This document shows positions 36,001 through 45,800 of a DNA stretch of 64,000 nucleotides, piece after piece. Under the pieces are notes generated by a model that was given only the letters and a program-made list of their open reading frames with translations, had not been told where the DNA came from and made no database searches. The translations under genes were made by a program, and so were the position numbers. The stretch is taken from positions 10,442,501-10,506,500 of the forward strand of contig NC_080565.1 in assembly GCF_030253575.1 (NCBI RefSeq), given 5' to 3'. The stretch comes from Rhododendron vialii. Its lineage: Eukaryota; Streptophyta; Magnoliopsida; Ericales; Ericaceae. The stretch's first letter is position 1, and every line of letters starts with the position of its first letter.

Positions 36001-36281
36001 CTGTTGGTTAATCCAATCCATTTTTTTTCTCCTCCTTGGGTAATCTTATATTTTAAATGGTGGAGTTCCACATATTGCCGTGTAGAACACTTCATTTATT
36101 TTCTTTCGAGTTTTGGTCCTAATCCTTGTGTGCCTGTGTATGTTGTTTTCTTCCAACTGAGAAGTCTCAGTTCATTTTTTTGTAAGTGCAGGACATCGAC
36201 AAGGAGATAAGTGAATTGAAGCTGTCTGTGAACACACGAGGGAGGCTTGTAGCTACAGAGTTTCTGAAGCAGTTCATCTGA
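24037..36281 (+). CDS. ARPC4: Actin-related protein 2/3 complex subunit 4 (ARPC4), complete
   Basis: ARPC4 is a core scaffold subunit of the Arp2/3 complex, which starts actin branches on existing filaments. Eight exons join in frame to 169 residues, the family's usual size: 24037-24039 (ATG only), 25765-25830, 26975-27027, 30093-30120, 32337-32411, 33748-33852, 34825-34914, 36192-36281. The product begins [19 protein letters not shown] and contains [56 protein letters not shown] and [17 protein letters not shown], and ends [15 protein letters not shown]. Every exon junction keeps the strongly conserved sequence intact. Exon 4 is a 28-bp micro-exon. Intron 7 starts with GC (GAG|gcaaga) and ends with AG, a rare but functional GC-AG intron; the others are GT-AG. 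Introns reach 3 kb and carry hAT, Mutator-like, TRIM and Stowaway insertions. The start is certain because splicing the lone ATG to GCAAACCC gives the conserved N-terminus. Confidence 0.97.
24040..25764. other. ARPC4 intron 1, with a 29-bp exact tandem repeat
   Basis: The unit at 24398-24426 (ACCTCGAGATTTAGCTCAGT and nine more bases) is repeated exactly at 24427-24455. The surrounding 24250-24460 has the look of a decayed transposon end (GTGCCGGCTCTG). The 25000-25560 part is GT-rich, unlike its flanks, and unidentified. No exon seen. Confidence 0.7.
25831..26974. other. ARPC4 intron 2, nothing recognised
   Basis: Intron of 1144 bp with ordinary AT-rich sequence and normal GT...AG borders. 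No repeat, RNA gene or coding stretch was recognised. Confidence 0.7.
27537..27896. mobile_element. non-autonomous hAT element with 8-bp TSD in ARPC4 intron 3
   Basis: GGCTAGAC flanks it at 27529-27536 and 27897-27904. The ends are CAGGGGCAGATGG and, in reverse, CAGCAGCGGACAT; the type is the same as the hAT element at 12744-13550. No transposase is left. Confidence 0.85.
28333..28735 (+). repeat. tandem duplication of about 200 bp in ARPC4 intron 3
   Basis: The segment starting ATTGTTGAACTTTATTACTA at 28333 is repeated at 28546 with only a few changes, including TTCTCTAGGCTAGC and ATTGTGATCAGTAACCAGAT. The repeat distance is 213 bp; the first copy has an extra stretch near its end. Confidence 0.9.
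28998..29356. mobile_element. Mutator-like MITE in ARPC4 intron 3
   Basis: Perfect 10-bp ends TAAGAAGCAC. Flanks TTCTCGGAC (28989-28997) and TTCTCAGAC (29358-29366) agree at 8 of 9. The inside is rich in GGACACG/CGTGTCC words, as in the element at 11667-12066. Confidence 0.7.
29525..29930. other. unidentified GC-richer block in ARPC4 intron 3
   Basis: Base composition changes sharply here from AT-rich intron to about even GC. On the minus strand two overlapping open frames run through it (one of 136 codons from 29935, containing [20 protein letters not shown], and one of 175 codons from 30072). I do not recognise either protein. It could be an organellar DNA insertion or a transposon piece; nothing seen proves either. 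It ends just before the last 160 bp of the intron. Confidence 0.4.
30481..30833. mobile_element. fold-back MITE with exact 9-bp TSD (Mutator-like) in ARPC4 intron 4
   Basis: TTTCTTATT at 30472-30480 recurs at 30834-30842. The ends CAGTAATGCTACCC and GGGTAGCATTACTG are exact reverse complements. Pairing continues for about 150 bp per arm (GTGGGGCCCAC, AATCCGAGCCGTTCATT, TCAGCTCAATCCGATA). Non-coding. Confidence 0.93.
30885..31050. repeat. half of a related fold-back element
   Basis: The stretch with ATATCGGATTGAACTGATTTT, GAATGGCTCGGATCATC, GGTCCGTCGGTACC and CGGTACCAATATCAG matches the right arms of the elements at 6009-6405 and 30481-30833. The partner arm is missing, so it is a truncated copy. 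Confidence 0.6.
31842..32217 (+). mobile_element. complete TRIM (miniature LTR retrotransposon)
   Basis: Two 108-bp LTRs, 31842-31949 and 32110-32217, both open with TGTTAGAG and close with GATGCTTTAACA. Directly after LTR 1 is TGGTATCAGAGC (31950-31961), the initiator tRNA-Met primer site. Just before LTR 2 is the purine run GCGGGGGAG, a polypurine tract. TTAAT flanks the element on both sides (31837-31841, 32218-32222). The 160-bp internal part has no coding frame. It sits in ARPC4 intron 4. Confidence 0.97.
33043..33290. mobile_element. Stowaway-type MITE in ARPC4 intron 5
   Basis: TA on both sides (33041-33042, 33291-33292). The ends CCCCTCCATCCCATAGTTTT and, in reverse, CTCCTTCTGTCCCCCAATTT are mariner/Stowaway-like. 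An outer inverted repeat (AATGGCATGCCAGAAA near 33015 and TTTCTGGCATGCCATT near 33370) suggests it is nested in another fold-back element. Confidence 0.7.
34915..36191 (+). other. GC-AG intron 7 of ARPC4
   Basis: The donor is gcaaga after ...GTGCAATTCATGGAG, and the acceptor is tgcag before GACATCGAC. No GT donor nearby keeps the conserved QFMED-IDKE junction. The bulk of the 1277 bp is ordinary intron sequence. Confidence 0.85.
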
Positions 36282-37370
36282 TACCTGACTGGTTCCTTAC
36301 TCCGTGGGAATAACTTTGTTTTCTTGGATTACGTACAACCACGGCTGCTTGGGCTACCCGTTAACCATGTGCTTTCAGGTCATTAGGATCGTTCTCGTTG
36401 CAGAATTGGTGATTTTGTACAGCATATACTTCATTTTTTACCATAGTTTGTGTTGTTTTCAACGATCAGTTGACTGGAATTGCATGTGGCGTCAGACCAA
36501 CTCCGACTAGCTAAAATGTTGAGATAATAAGCTAAAGCCAACTTCTAGCAACAATGTCGAGTTGTTAAAATTTGACTGTTGTTTGTGTTGTTTTCATCAA
36601 TCATGCGATTTGTTGTTTTCTATTATTTTCCCAGGGTCCTATTGACAGTCCAGCTAGGAAAATGACCGGAGAAATACATACATAAAGACACTTTTTACAA
36701 ATGTTTATACACTTTCACATATTTCAATACACCTTTTCAACCTTAGCAACAAAACAATGGGCTATTTTTAGCATTTTTCTAGTTTTTTTTAACAGAATGT
36801 CAACTGATAATGCTACATATGGATCTCATCAATGGATGTAGGGCCAGAGGGTTGCCAAAACTTGTCCCAAGGTTTACCAATTGCCAAAATTTGACTGTTA
36901 TTGGAGTTTCAGGCTACACTTAGGCAATTGCAGTTCCCTTTGGCAGTTCATTATTAGAGCATCTCAAATCAAGGATATCAAAAATGACATGGCATGCCAA
37001 GTGGAAGGATTGACATGTGAAGAAATTTCAACCCAAATGTCAAATGCTAAGAATTCTTATGTCAAATTTGACATTTGTGACAAAATTTATTTTTCAATAC
37101 TTTACTCTCAGAAACTTCCACACACCAAACAAAAAAATTGTAATGATATGATGGTTTTATTCTTTTTGGTAATGTAGGGTGTTCCGAACCAGCTTGAGTG
37201 CACTTCAGACTAATCCCTATAGCCATTTCACATATTTAAGTGTGGGGGTGAGGTAATCTCAAGAGTTGTTTGCAAGGAGAATCGAACTTGAGACTGTAAA
37301 ATGGAGCAAACACCTAATTAGTCTCAAGCCAAGACCACTTGGCCAACCCTTGGCCAAATGGGCATCCTTA
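36282..37370. other. ARPC4 3' flank and intergenic
   Basis: Presumed 3' UTR then non-coding sequence. From about 36957 (GAGCATCTCAAATCAAGG) begins an older MITE whose other end (CCAAGTTGGAGATAC) is near 37850, split by the fold-back element at 37371-37754. No gene seen. Confidence 0.5.
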
Positions 37371-37754
37371 GGGTGCATTCTTTTGGCCTTAAATTAAACT
37401 TAAAATGAGAATTTTGCCCTTATTTGAATTTTTTTCGCATTTATTAGTTTTGCGCAAAATTTTTGTGGATTATTGATTCGTCTCGACTAGAGTAATCGGA
37501 AAAGTAAAAAAAATTCACTTTTACCCAAGTATTTTGAGAAATATTTCACTTTTACCAAAGTATATTTTGCTCTAAAAAGTAGTTATTTCTCAAAATACTG
37601 GGTAAAAGTAAAGAAATTTTACTTTTCAGATTTCTCTCGTTGAAACGAATCAATAGCCGACAAAAGTTTGGAGCAAAACTAACAAATGCAAAAAAATTCA
37701 AATAAGGACAAAATTCTCATTTTAAGTTTAAGTTAAGGCCAAAAGAATGCACCC
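37371..37754. mobile_element. long fold-back MITE nested in an older MITE
   Basis: GGGTGCATTCTTTTGGCCTT at the left is exactly reverse-complemented, apart from small changes further in, at the right (AAGGCCAAAAGAATGCACCC). Each arm is about 150 bp and includes TATTGATTCGTCTCGACTAG and AATCGGAAAAGTAAA. The same family is at 20475-20855. Confidence 0.85.
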
Positions 37755-38069
37755 TTTAAAATTTCAAATTCAACATGTCAAGTTGTCACTAATAAGATTT
37801 CAATTTTTTTTTTTGACATTTTCAAATTTGAAACCAAGTTGGAGATACAAGAAAGAACATCACACGTGTACATCTACGATTATCACGAAAAGGACGGGAT
37901 TGTCATGGGTTCAAGCCACAACCACAACATCGGTGAGCTTGGAGCAAAGCACCGAACCACTTGGATAGTTATTAAAGTTGTCGCCTGAAATATTTGGCAA
38001 TTCGATGAAGAGTTCTGAATGTAAGGCGATTTCGGTAACCACTTGGATTTCAATGCCATAAAATTGTAA

Positions 38070-40300
38070 CTAGCGGCCGCAACCCGTGCTATGCACAGGC
38101 ACATATTTAAAAAAGAAGAAGAAGTAACTGTCTGTTAGTATACACTTTTTTCGATAACAAACTCCTAACAAAATAAATTACCTTTGATTAATAAGACAAC
38201 ATATAAAACCTTCATTTTATTGCTAAATATGGGAACAAACGTCGTAAAAAAAAATTAATACAGTTACATTTTGCAGAACGAATGGAACATATTTGAAGTC
38301 TTGCATATAACTATTCTAATATGCCACCAAAAATTTCTTTGTACACAATAATCGTATGGCATCCCTTGCTTGTTAACAATCAACATCTTTAAGCCTGATG
38401 GAGAGGTAACACGTTAGATTTAAATATCTGAAACACCAAAAATACATACAACACAATTAAAATAATAATAATAATAATTAAAGTAAGAGATAATCTGGCC
38501 TGTGATTAGTGAGTCACGATGTCGTTGTGCTAAAATTGTTATTGCCTCACACACACGGGTTTTGACGTAACAATCAAGTGAATCAACAACCCCAAATACA
38601 ACCCAAATCACGGCCAAGCCTACTCGATCTTTGCGTCCACCGGGAGTAGAGTGAACCATTTATGATCGAAGTTGTCCAATAATAATATAGAAAGTATATG
38701 AACTAGTAATCAAAGAGAGAGAGAGAGAGTATGTATCTTGTTATTAAAAAGTGAGTTAATGTTAAAACAAAAGCCCTTAGGCATATTTTGTGCTTTCTCA
38801 CAAGGGACACAACTCTTGGATATAACTCCTTTTAATGAAGAGACGCCTATTCAAATGGCGACTCTTAAAATTATAGTAATTAAATAATGGTACTATAAAA
38901 TTTTAAAACTTAAATATTCCAACACACCCGACACAACTACATATAATTGTCTTGTTTATGAGGAAGACTGAATTTGGAAGATAAAGGCCACGTTCTTTAA
39001 TGTCTACCCTTAACTCTTATTCATTGTCATTGCAAATGTTGCTTCACTGGAAATTGTCTTGTTTTCGTCGTAAATGGAGAATGGTTTCTAGAAGGTGATA
39101 AAACTTTAGCTTGAATAATTTTGATCACCCATCCTTTCCCCCTCCCCCCCCCCCCCCCGCAGTGATCAACCATCTTATGATGTACCAAATACCAATCGAG
39201 TCCCACTGCATAAACCCAAGGATGAATTGACGTTTCTCAGAAGCATTATGGGTGTTCTAACTTTTAGCTGCAAGCAATGATTTGTGATTCCTGGTAAATT
39301 CAGAGGATGCAAAAGTTCGGGAGGATTCATGTCTTGAACATTACTGTCATGCTTGGTTGGGCACAATGTATCAACACTGTTATAACTCTTCATATGCCCC
39401 GGAAGCATTGAAAGTAAGATGGAATTGCTTTCATCGACATCAAAATTCTTAGGGGTTAAGATGGCGCGCTCTCTTTAAGTATGTGACCAACCTAATACTT
39501 AGAATTGAAATCAAGATATTTAGATTCAAATAACAGGCGTAATCCTCTTTCTCCATTTCTAAGGAGATAAATTTCTGGAATCTTTATCCAATCGGCCTCA
39601 TGGCCTTCACCAAATGAGATCCCCACAATTTTTCCTTCAAACCAATTTTATCCACTCTGTAAAATCACGCAATTCTTGACGTTTGTGATTAAAAAATATC
39701 TTGTGCGGTTACACGTATATTTCTCCTTAGATGTAAAACGTGACAATGATTCCAAATTGTGAACTTCGGCAATAAAGCTTCCACCGTTTGATTTCGTCCA
39801 CCTTTTTGAAGAAAGTATAAATTTGGCCATAACAAACACATGGGTGAACTGTTCAATATTAAGTTTGAAGATTTCTGAAAACTCTTGAGCTTCAATGATA
39901 TATTTTGGGATTTGCACTAAATGAGAGATTATCTCATCTTTGATTTTTTCTTGTTGTTCTGCATATATATAGCTTGTAATTCGTTTGCAAAAATATGAGT
40001 AGAGTAGAAGGGAATTAGAGAGAAATAGAAAATTTTCTTCTCCTTTGTATTTTTCATATTTGAATGATTCAATAAATTTGTGAGCTGTTTCCTTCAATTC
40101 TCTTTGACTTTCATACACCATATTCCTCCGCCCAATACTTTTGCAACAACAGGTAATACTTAATTGTCTACAGTCGCCTCTGAGCACAAACTGCAACTTT
40201 AGAGACATTGCTAACCTTTTTGTCTTGTACCAACAATGGAGTGGAAGATATTTTTGAATTATTATTTTTTGAATGGCGAATGATATAGCTGTTGTAGAGA
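38070..40300 (-). mobile_element. Helitron, 2.2 kb, both termini visible, decayed
   Basis: Read on the minus strand it begins TCTCTACAACAGC (from 40300) and ends in CTAG (38073-38070), as plant Helitrons do. Before the end lies a hairpin CCTGTGC-ATA-GCACGGG (38099-38083). The bases just outside are A (5') and T (3'), so the insertion lies between A and T with no TSD, the Helitron rule. A decayed helicase is inside (38890-39640). From 40300 to about 39648 a minus frame encodes an AT-rich protein of unknown type; its ORF starts outside the element at 40385, so it is not a clean gene. Confidence 0.85.
38890..39640 (-). pseudogene. Helitron PIF1-like helicase, C-terminal remnant
   Basis: The minus frame at 39408-39175 encodes NPPELLHPLNLPGITNHCLQ, then LKVRTPIMLLRNVNSSLGL and CSGTRLVF. 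This block is characteristic of the C-terminal half of Helitron/PIF1 helicases. Upstream on the same strand there is ADWIKIPEIYLL in another frame; downstream, near 39050-39010, FAMTMNKS marks helicase motif VI, followed by stops. At least two frameshifts and several stops break the frame, and the N-terminal helicase and Rep nuclease parts are missing, so it is a dead fragment. A poly-C run at about 39143-39158 may have caused one of the breaks. Confidence 0.8.
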
Positions 40301-40385
40301 TCGGGGGTTGCAAAGGGGGTCTTCGGGTTGGAGTTGTGCAGTGATAATATCGTGCTATACATCTTCGAACCGTCGGATTGTGCAT
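39648..40385 (-). other. open frame of 245 codons, not recognised, mostly within the Helitron
   Basis: The frame starts outside the Helitron and crosses its 5' end, so the annotated ATG is not its true start. The inner part (MSLKLQFVLRG... and KYIIEAQEFSEIFKLNIEQF) resembles no family that I can name. Helitrons of plants may carry RPA-like proteins near the 5' end, but no such motif is visible. It is most likely non-functional. Confidence 0.3.
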
Positions 40386-40521
40386 CCGACGGCTTGGATC
40401 TCATCTCTTCAACCAATGATCAAAAGCTGTTCATTGCCAAGATGAGATCCAAACCGTCGGATGGTTCAGAGGTGCGAAGCATGGTGCTGCGCACATCTCC
40501 CCACAACACCATCCCCAATTC
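40318..40521. mobile_element. fold-back MITE with 9-bp TSD next to the Helitron 5' end
   Basis: TGCAAAGGG at 40309-40317 recurs at 40522-40530. The arms pair: TTCGGGTTGGAGTTGTG against TTGGGGATGGTGTTGTG, and CCGTCGGAT and GGATCTCATCT blocks in both orientations. It sits 17 bp from the Helitron terminus. Mutator-like by TSD length. Confidence 0.8.
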
Positions 40522-42408
40522 TGCAAAGGGTATCTGGCTTTGACTGTTGTTAAGGGGTGTTTTTTTTTTTTTTTTTTCTACCCGTGCAAAGGGAAGAGAA
40601 TGTAAGCCTTGCCTGCCTTTTGAGAAAATGCCAGGCCGGTCCAACTTTTCACTTTCATAGTCGGCCAAATCCTATACATGATATGTGTGTTTCCTTACAG
40701 ATCCTATTAGTGTAATTTTACAAATTTACCACGATCCTCATCTGTATAAAATACCTACACCTAAAGCTAAACCTAAATATTTTTCTCTCCTCTTCTCAAA
40801 GCTCCCCCTCCCCCCGTCGCCGCCGCCCTTCCCTCCTGCCCCTCCTACCCACACCAACGACAATGGCGCCACCACCATCGCCTCTTCCCCCGCCTCCCCA
40901 TTCTCCTCTAGCCCCCGCTGCCGGATCTCCCTCGCTGCCTATCACCAACGACGGCCAAGATCTCATCCGCCACCGCTGCCCAAATCTCATTCTCCCAGAG
41001 ATGCCACCATCCTCGCCAACGACAAACGGTGAAAACAGCCCTGCCACCATCAGCCCAATCTCCTCCCCCCGCCCCCCCACCAATTTGTGAAAGTGGTTGT
41101 TTGATGGATGGTGAAAACGGCTACCTCTGCCGGATCTCATGTTCGTCGCGATGAGTTTATTATGGTTTATTTCAAGTTTTGATTGCGAAGAACCGATTTA
41201 GATCTGTTTATTTTTTATTTTGGTTCAGATCTAGAAGTCGGTGTAATATGTAGGTTTTTTTGTATTGTTAGTTGTGTTTTTGGTGTATGGAGTACTGAGT
41301 TTTTGGTTCAGATATGTGTTTTGTGTATGGAGCATGTGGTTTTTGTAAATTGAGCATGTGAATTAACAGTTAACACTGTTACTTAATAGTAAAAAATCAA
41401 CGTTTAGGGTTTGGGGAATAAAAATACAGTTAATTAACAGTTAAAGATTAGAGTTAATGGCTAAAAACACAGTTAATTAACAATTACAAGAACTTTAATT
41501 GAAGAGGCTTAAAAATTATCTTTTCATTATTTTGTAAAATGTAAATTTTTTAAAATATAAGAACTTTAATTGAGGGAAAGTCATGCAAGAGAGAGAGTGA
41601 AGTAAGAATGCTCCATTTTTTTTTCGGAAACAACATTGCTTAGTACTCCTATATACAAGTACATATGCAAGTGATCTCTTTGTACAAAAGGGCCCGCTAA
41701 AATTCTCAAAATAAGAACAAAATCTCTAAATAGAGTTCAATATCGGAAATGATGAGCGTAAAATCTCAAACAAGTGCAATTATCCTCAAATAATTAAGAA
41801 GTCTTTAGAATCTCCACAGTTATAAAAGTCTCATAATAAAAAATAAAAAAGAGAGTGCCAACGGATAAAAAAGTAGTGCGAAAATTATTTTTCCTCTTTT
41901 GATGGATAAATTACGGGTCAGTCCAAAAACAACCATTAAATTTAATTCCAATTAAGGAGTATGACGAAATTGACGGCCCATGACGTATTTTGATAATTAA
42001 TACCTGCTTATTTGCAAGTCTAGGTAGAAAAGTGTGGACTTCTCAGTACAGATTGGGCTAGATTTCTTGAAAATATGGACCAATTATCTGGCCTAGTCCA
42101 TAATTTAACCCTTTTTGTTCCCTCAACAGAAACTTCGAAGTCTCGTCACCCCTATTTTGCTAAGGATTTAAAAAAAAAAAAATTATTTGCAATTTTCAAA
42201 CTTAAAAATAATATATTTATGAAAATAAATTTTCAATTTTTTACGCTGTTTAAAAGATCTCATCAAGATCTATCAAACAAAATTCATATTATACAAAAAA
42301 TTATTTCAACAAGTTTATTATTTTTAAAATTTAAAATTACAAATATGTACTTATTTTTTAAGAACTCTTGGCAGAACACAATTACTACCTGAATATGCGG
42401 TGAAAAAG
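40522..42408. other. intergenic, no supported gene
   Basis: From 40790 to 41100 the sequence is CCT/CCG-rich on the plus strand, and open frames on both strands are proline- or glycine-rich low complexity. It looks like a stray 5' leader or transposon piece, not a gene. From 41160 to 42400 it is AT-rich, with repeated TTAATTAACAGTTAA-like words near 41360-41480 and the inverted partner (near 41965-42005) of the repeat at 5205-5245. Confidence 0.5.
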
Positions 42409-42663
42409 GAGAAATTTTTGGGTGCTGGGTGGGTATCACGTCAACCAGCAGACGTGGTGCCCGAGCAACACATTCGAGCCTTCCAAAACTATATTGGATA
42501 GCTCAGATTGAAACACTCTCTCTACTCTCACCCAACACTCTCTCTCGTATTTCTCTCTCATTTTTTTATCTCCAAATTCGAGCCGTTTAAAATCAAAATG
42601 AACGGTCCGAATGCGCCGATCATCAGGCAGTACGTGGTATCCCCTGGCACTAAAAATCTTCTC
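42409..42663. mobile_element. Mutator-like MITE with exact 9-bp TSD, family member 2
   Basis: GTGAAAAAG at 42400-42408 recurs at 42664-42672. The ends are GAGAAATTTTTGGGTGC and, in reverse, GAGAAGATTTTTAGTGC. It shares ends and inner TCAGATTGAAACA and CTCCAAATTCGAGCCGT words with the element at 7010-7214. It ends about 170 bp before the NO VEIN-like start codon, so it lies in that gene's promoter or leader. Confidence 0.9.
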
Positions 42664-42829
42664 GTGAAAAAGAGTTGAAAGTTACCGCCACGCCACCCAT
42701 AAATCTTCCAGAAGCTATATTCAAATATTCAATTTTTTCATATCTAAACCGCATGTGCCGACTACCGCTAATATATATAAACCCAACAAACCCTAACTTC
42801 AAAACCCTCTCCTCCCTTCGCTCTCTGCG

Positions 42830-45800
42830 ATGTACGGACAACAGCCGCACCACCGCCCTGGCGGTACCGGCTGCGGTGCACCTCCGGCTCCGGCTCCGGT
42901 GGCACAACCTCTGCCTCCAGAGTTGAACCCCAACTTACTGCCCCAATACCTTAACAACCTCTACCACCAAAACCTTACCCCCTTCGCCACTAACCAATTC
43001 TTCCAAAACCCTAATTTCCCCCCACTCCAAAACCCTAATTTCCCCCCGCTCCAAAACCCTAATTTTCCCCCGCTTCAAAACCCTAATTTCCCACTCCATA
43101 CTCCTACCTTCCCTATCCAACAAGTTCCCAATTTCTTCCCCAATCAGAATAGCTTCCCTGTCCAACCTCAGCCGACCAATCGACCTGAACAATCGATCGA
43201 GAGGATAGATAGGGCCGTAGTGAAGGCTCACTGTGATCTCGTCGCGGCGAGAGAGAGTGTTTCGGCTTGGAAAGTGTCTCAGGCTGCGTTGTTGGTATTG
43301 AAGGCTGATTCTTGGGAATCGTTGGGAGTTCAGATGCAGCTAGTCCCTTCTCTTAACCGCCTCATAGTCGTGGAAGGGAAGGTACAGTGAAATTCCTATT
43401 CATAGTTGTATTTGAATTATGTTTTTGATGAACTTAAATCTAGTCCCTTCTCTTAACCGCCTCATAGTCGTGGAAGGGAAGGTACAGTGAAATTCCTATT
43501 CATAGTTGTATTTGAATTATGTTTTTGATGAACTTAAATTAACAAGTTCTATGAAGGATAAGAACCAGACATCTAATAGGTCAATAATAGTCGTTATCAT
43601 CTAGCATAGCACGCGAGTATATAACACATTGCAATTGCTCTCGATTTGAGTGTTTACACTAGTGTGAAATTGTTACATAAGGCTGAGCCGTGGGACTTGT
43701 TGGGGGTTCAGATTCAGCTTGTCCCTTCTCTTCACCGCCTTATAGTTATAGAAGGGAAGGTTATGTGAAATTCCTAAGAGTAGTTGCAAGCCCGGCTCAA
43801 CCCTAAAGCGAGTGATGTGCAGCATGTGCTTGCTTTAGGCCTTACCATTTTCCAAACTTACAGGAGGCCAAGGGGTGCAAATGGGGCAAACCAAGCTTTC
43901 TAGTGTTCGAGCTCGGCTTGTTTACTAAATGAGCCTAAAACTCAAGCTTAAGCTTGGCTCGCATACGAACTGTATGCGAGTTGAGTAGGGCCAAGCCCCG
44001 TTCATATATTAAATGAGCAATGCCTATACAAACGAGCAAACTGGAGAGTGGAGCTTGGCTTGTTTACTACACTAGCTTGAAACTTGAGCTCGAGCCGAGC
44101 CGAGCCCAGTTCATTTATTAGAAAAGCTTCTATAAACGAGCCGAGCTTTAGAGTGTGGAGCTTGGCTCGTTACGACACGAGCCTAAAACTTGAGCTCAAG
44201 CTCGGCTCAATTACTAAATGAGATGAGCTGAGCCCTTACCGAGCCAAGTCTTTAGCTGCTTGCGAGCAGCTCAGTTCATTTGTAAGCCCCATTTTGTATA
44301 GTACATGATAATCTTTATAGATTGTAGAAAATGAATTTGATTGGAGGGCCCTTAAACCACTTCTAAACGCTTCAAACAGTTAAACTAAATCTTAAACGAA
44401 TGAATGGAGGCCTATGTAAATTGAAATTTAATAGGTTACATTGTAGAAATTTTGAATGATCTCTACAATTGATTAACTCAACATATTGTGCTTCTCAAAA
44501 TTGTAATAACTATTTCAAGATTTCGCGAAATGAGTTCTAAACATTGAAAATGTACAATGTAAAATGGTGATCCAATTTAAAAAGGCCTCAGTTTTGAGCT
44601 TTGCTTTAGGCCTCTAAAAGTATTAAGCCAAGTTGTATTTGAATTCTGTGTTGCTGAAAAAGACGTGGGAAGAGAAAAAAAACTAGACTATTTTTTAGAT
44701 TTATTGGCCTAGGACATAAGAACAGTATCATCAGGGGTGGCTCCAAAAATATTTTCTGTCATTGATTAACTTAAAAATAACTTAAATTTTCTAGTTTTAC
44801 AAAGGCAAAGAAAATAACTTCTAATAGGTCAAGGATATTGGATATTAGGGCTGCCCATAGATCGGTTTGATGTGGATCAGTCTGGTTCCCAATCCAATTC
44901 GCTCGCGGCGGATCTTCGTTTTCTCCATCCGTCAGCCACCTGAAGTGTTGTTTGGTTGGTTCGGTTTGGATGCGGTTTTGGTGGATCGGTTTTAGCGGAT
45001 TTGAGCATGCGATTTATTTTTTTATATACACCAAAAACTTGAAAATTAAAGCCCCAAAACTTGAAGTCCAATCATGTCTGCCACAAATTCAAACAAGTTT
45101 AAACCACATTACTTAGAATTAAGTTACATTCATCCACCCTAAAGTCTAAAGATAAACTATTAGACATCAATAACACTCGAACTTGGAGTTGGAGTAGAAC
45201 ATGAACTTGATTCATATTCTAATGTACCAAAAAAAGAGAAGTTTAGTAACATTTTCAACATAAAAACATCATAGAATACATGTTTATTACTTTATTACTT
45301 GTGAAATTTTGTTCAAATTACTCAACATCATCCATAACCTTTGAAAGAGAAACATTAACATTGCGGATTGGGCGGAACCGAACCGAACCCGTTAGAATTA
45401 GTATTTTTAGATTCATATCCGTCGTAGCATGTCTCGGTTTGGTGCGGATTGGGCGGTTCGGTTCATTTGCTGGACAGCCCTATTGGATATCATCTTTTTG
45501 AGAAGCATTTGTGAATAAAACAATTGCAATTGCCCTCGACGAGTTTGTATACTAGCGTGAAATTTTTGCATAAGTGCCTACTTAACAATTGTTTCAAATG
45601 TAACGATGCCAATATTTTGCAGTGTGAGAAAATTGTATGGTGGATTGGGCAATAAAGTAAAATTGCTGTTTGGATTATGGAAGTGGGTTAAAAATATCAT
45701 TTATTTTTGAATTGTAAAGGTGACATAACATTATGTGTATTATATTTTGGCGCAGTCAAAATGCATATTAAACGAAAATAATTTACCATGTTATTTTGGT

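Noticed and set aside
40685..41140. Proline-rich plus frame and glycine-rich minus frame (115 and 114 codons)
   Set aside because: Low complexity caused by CCT/CCG repeats; no splice partner or motif supports a gene.
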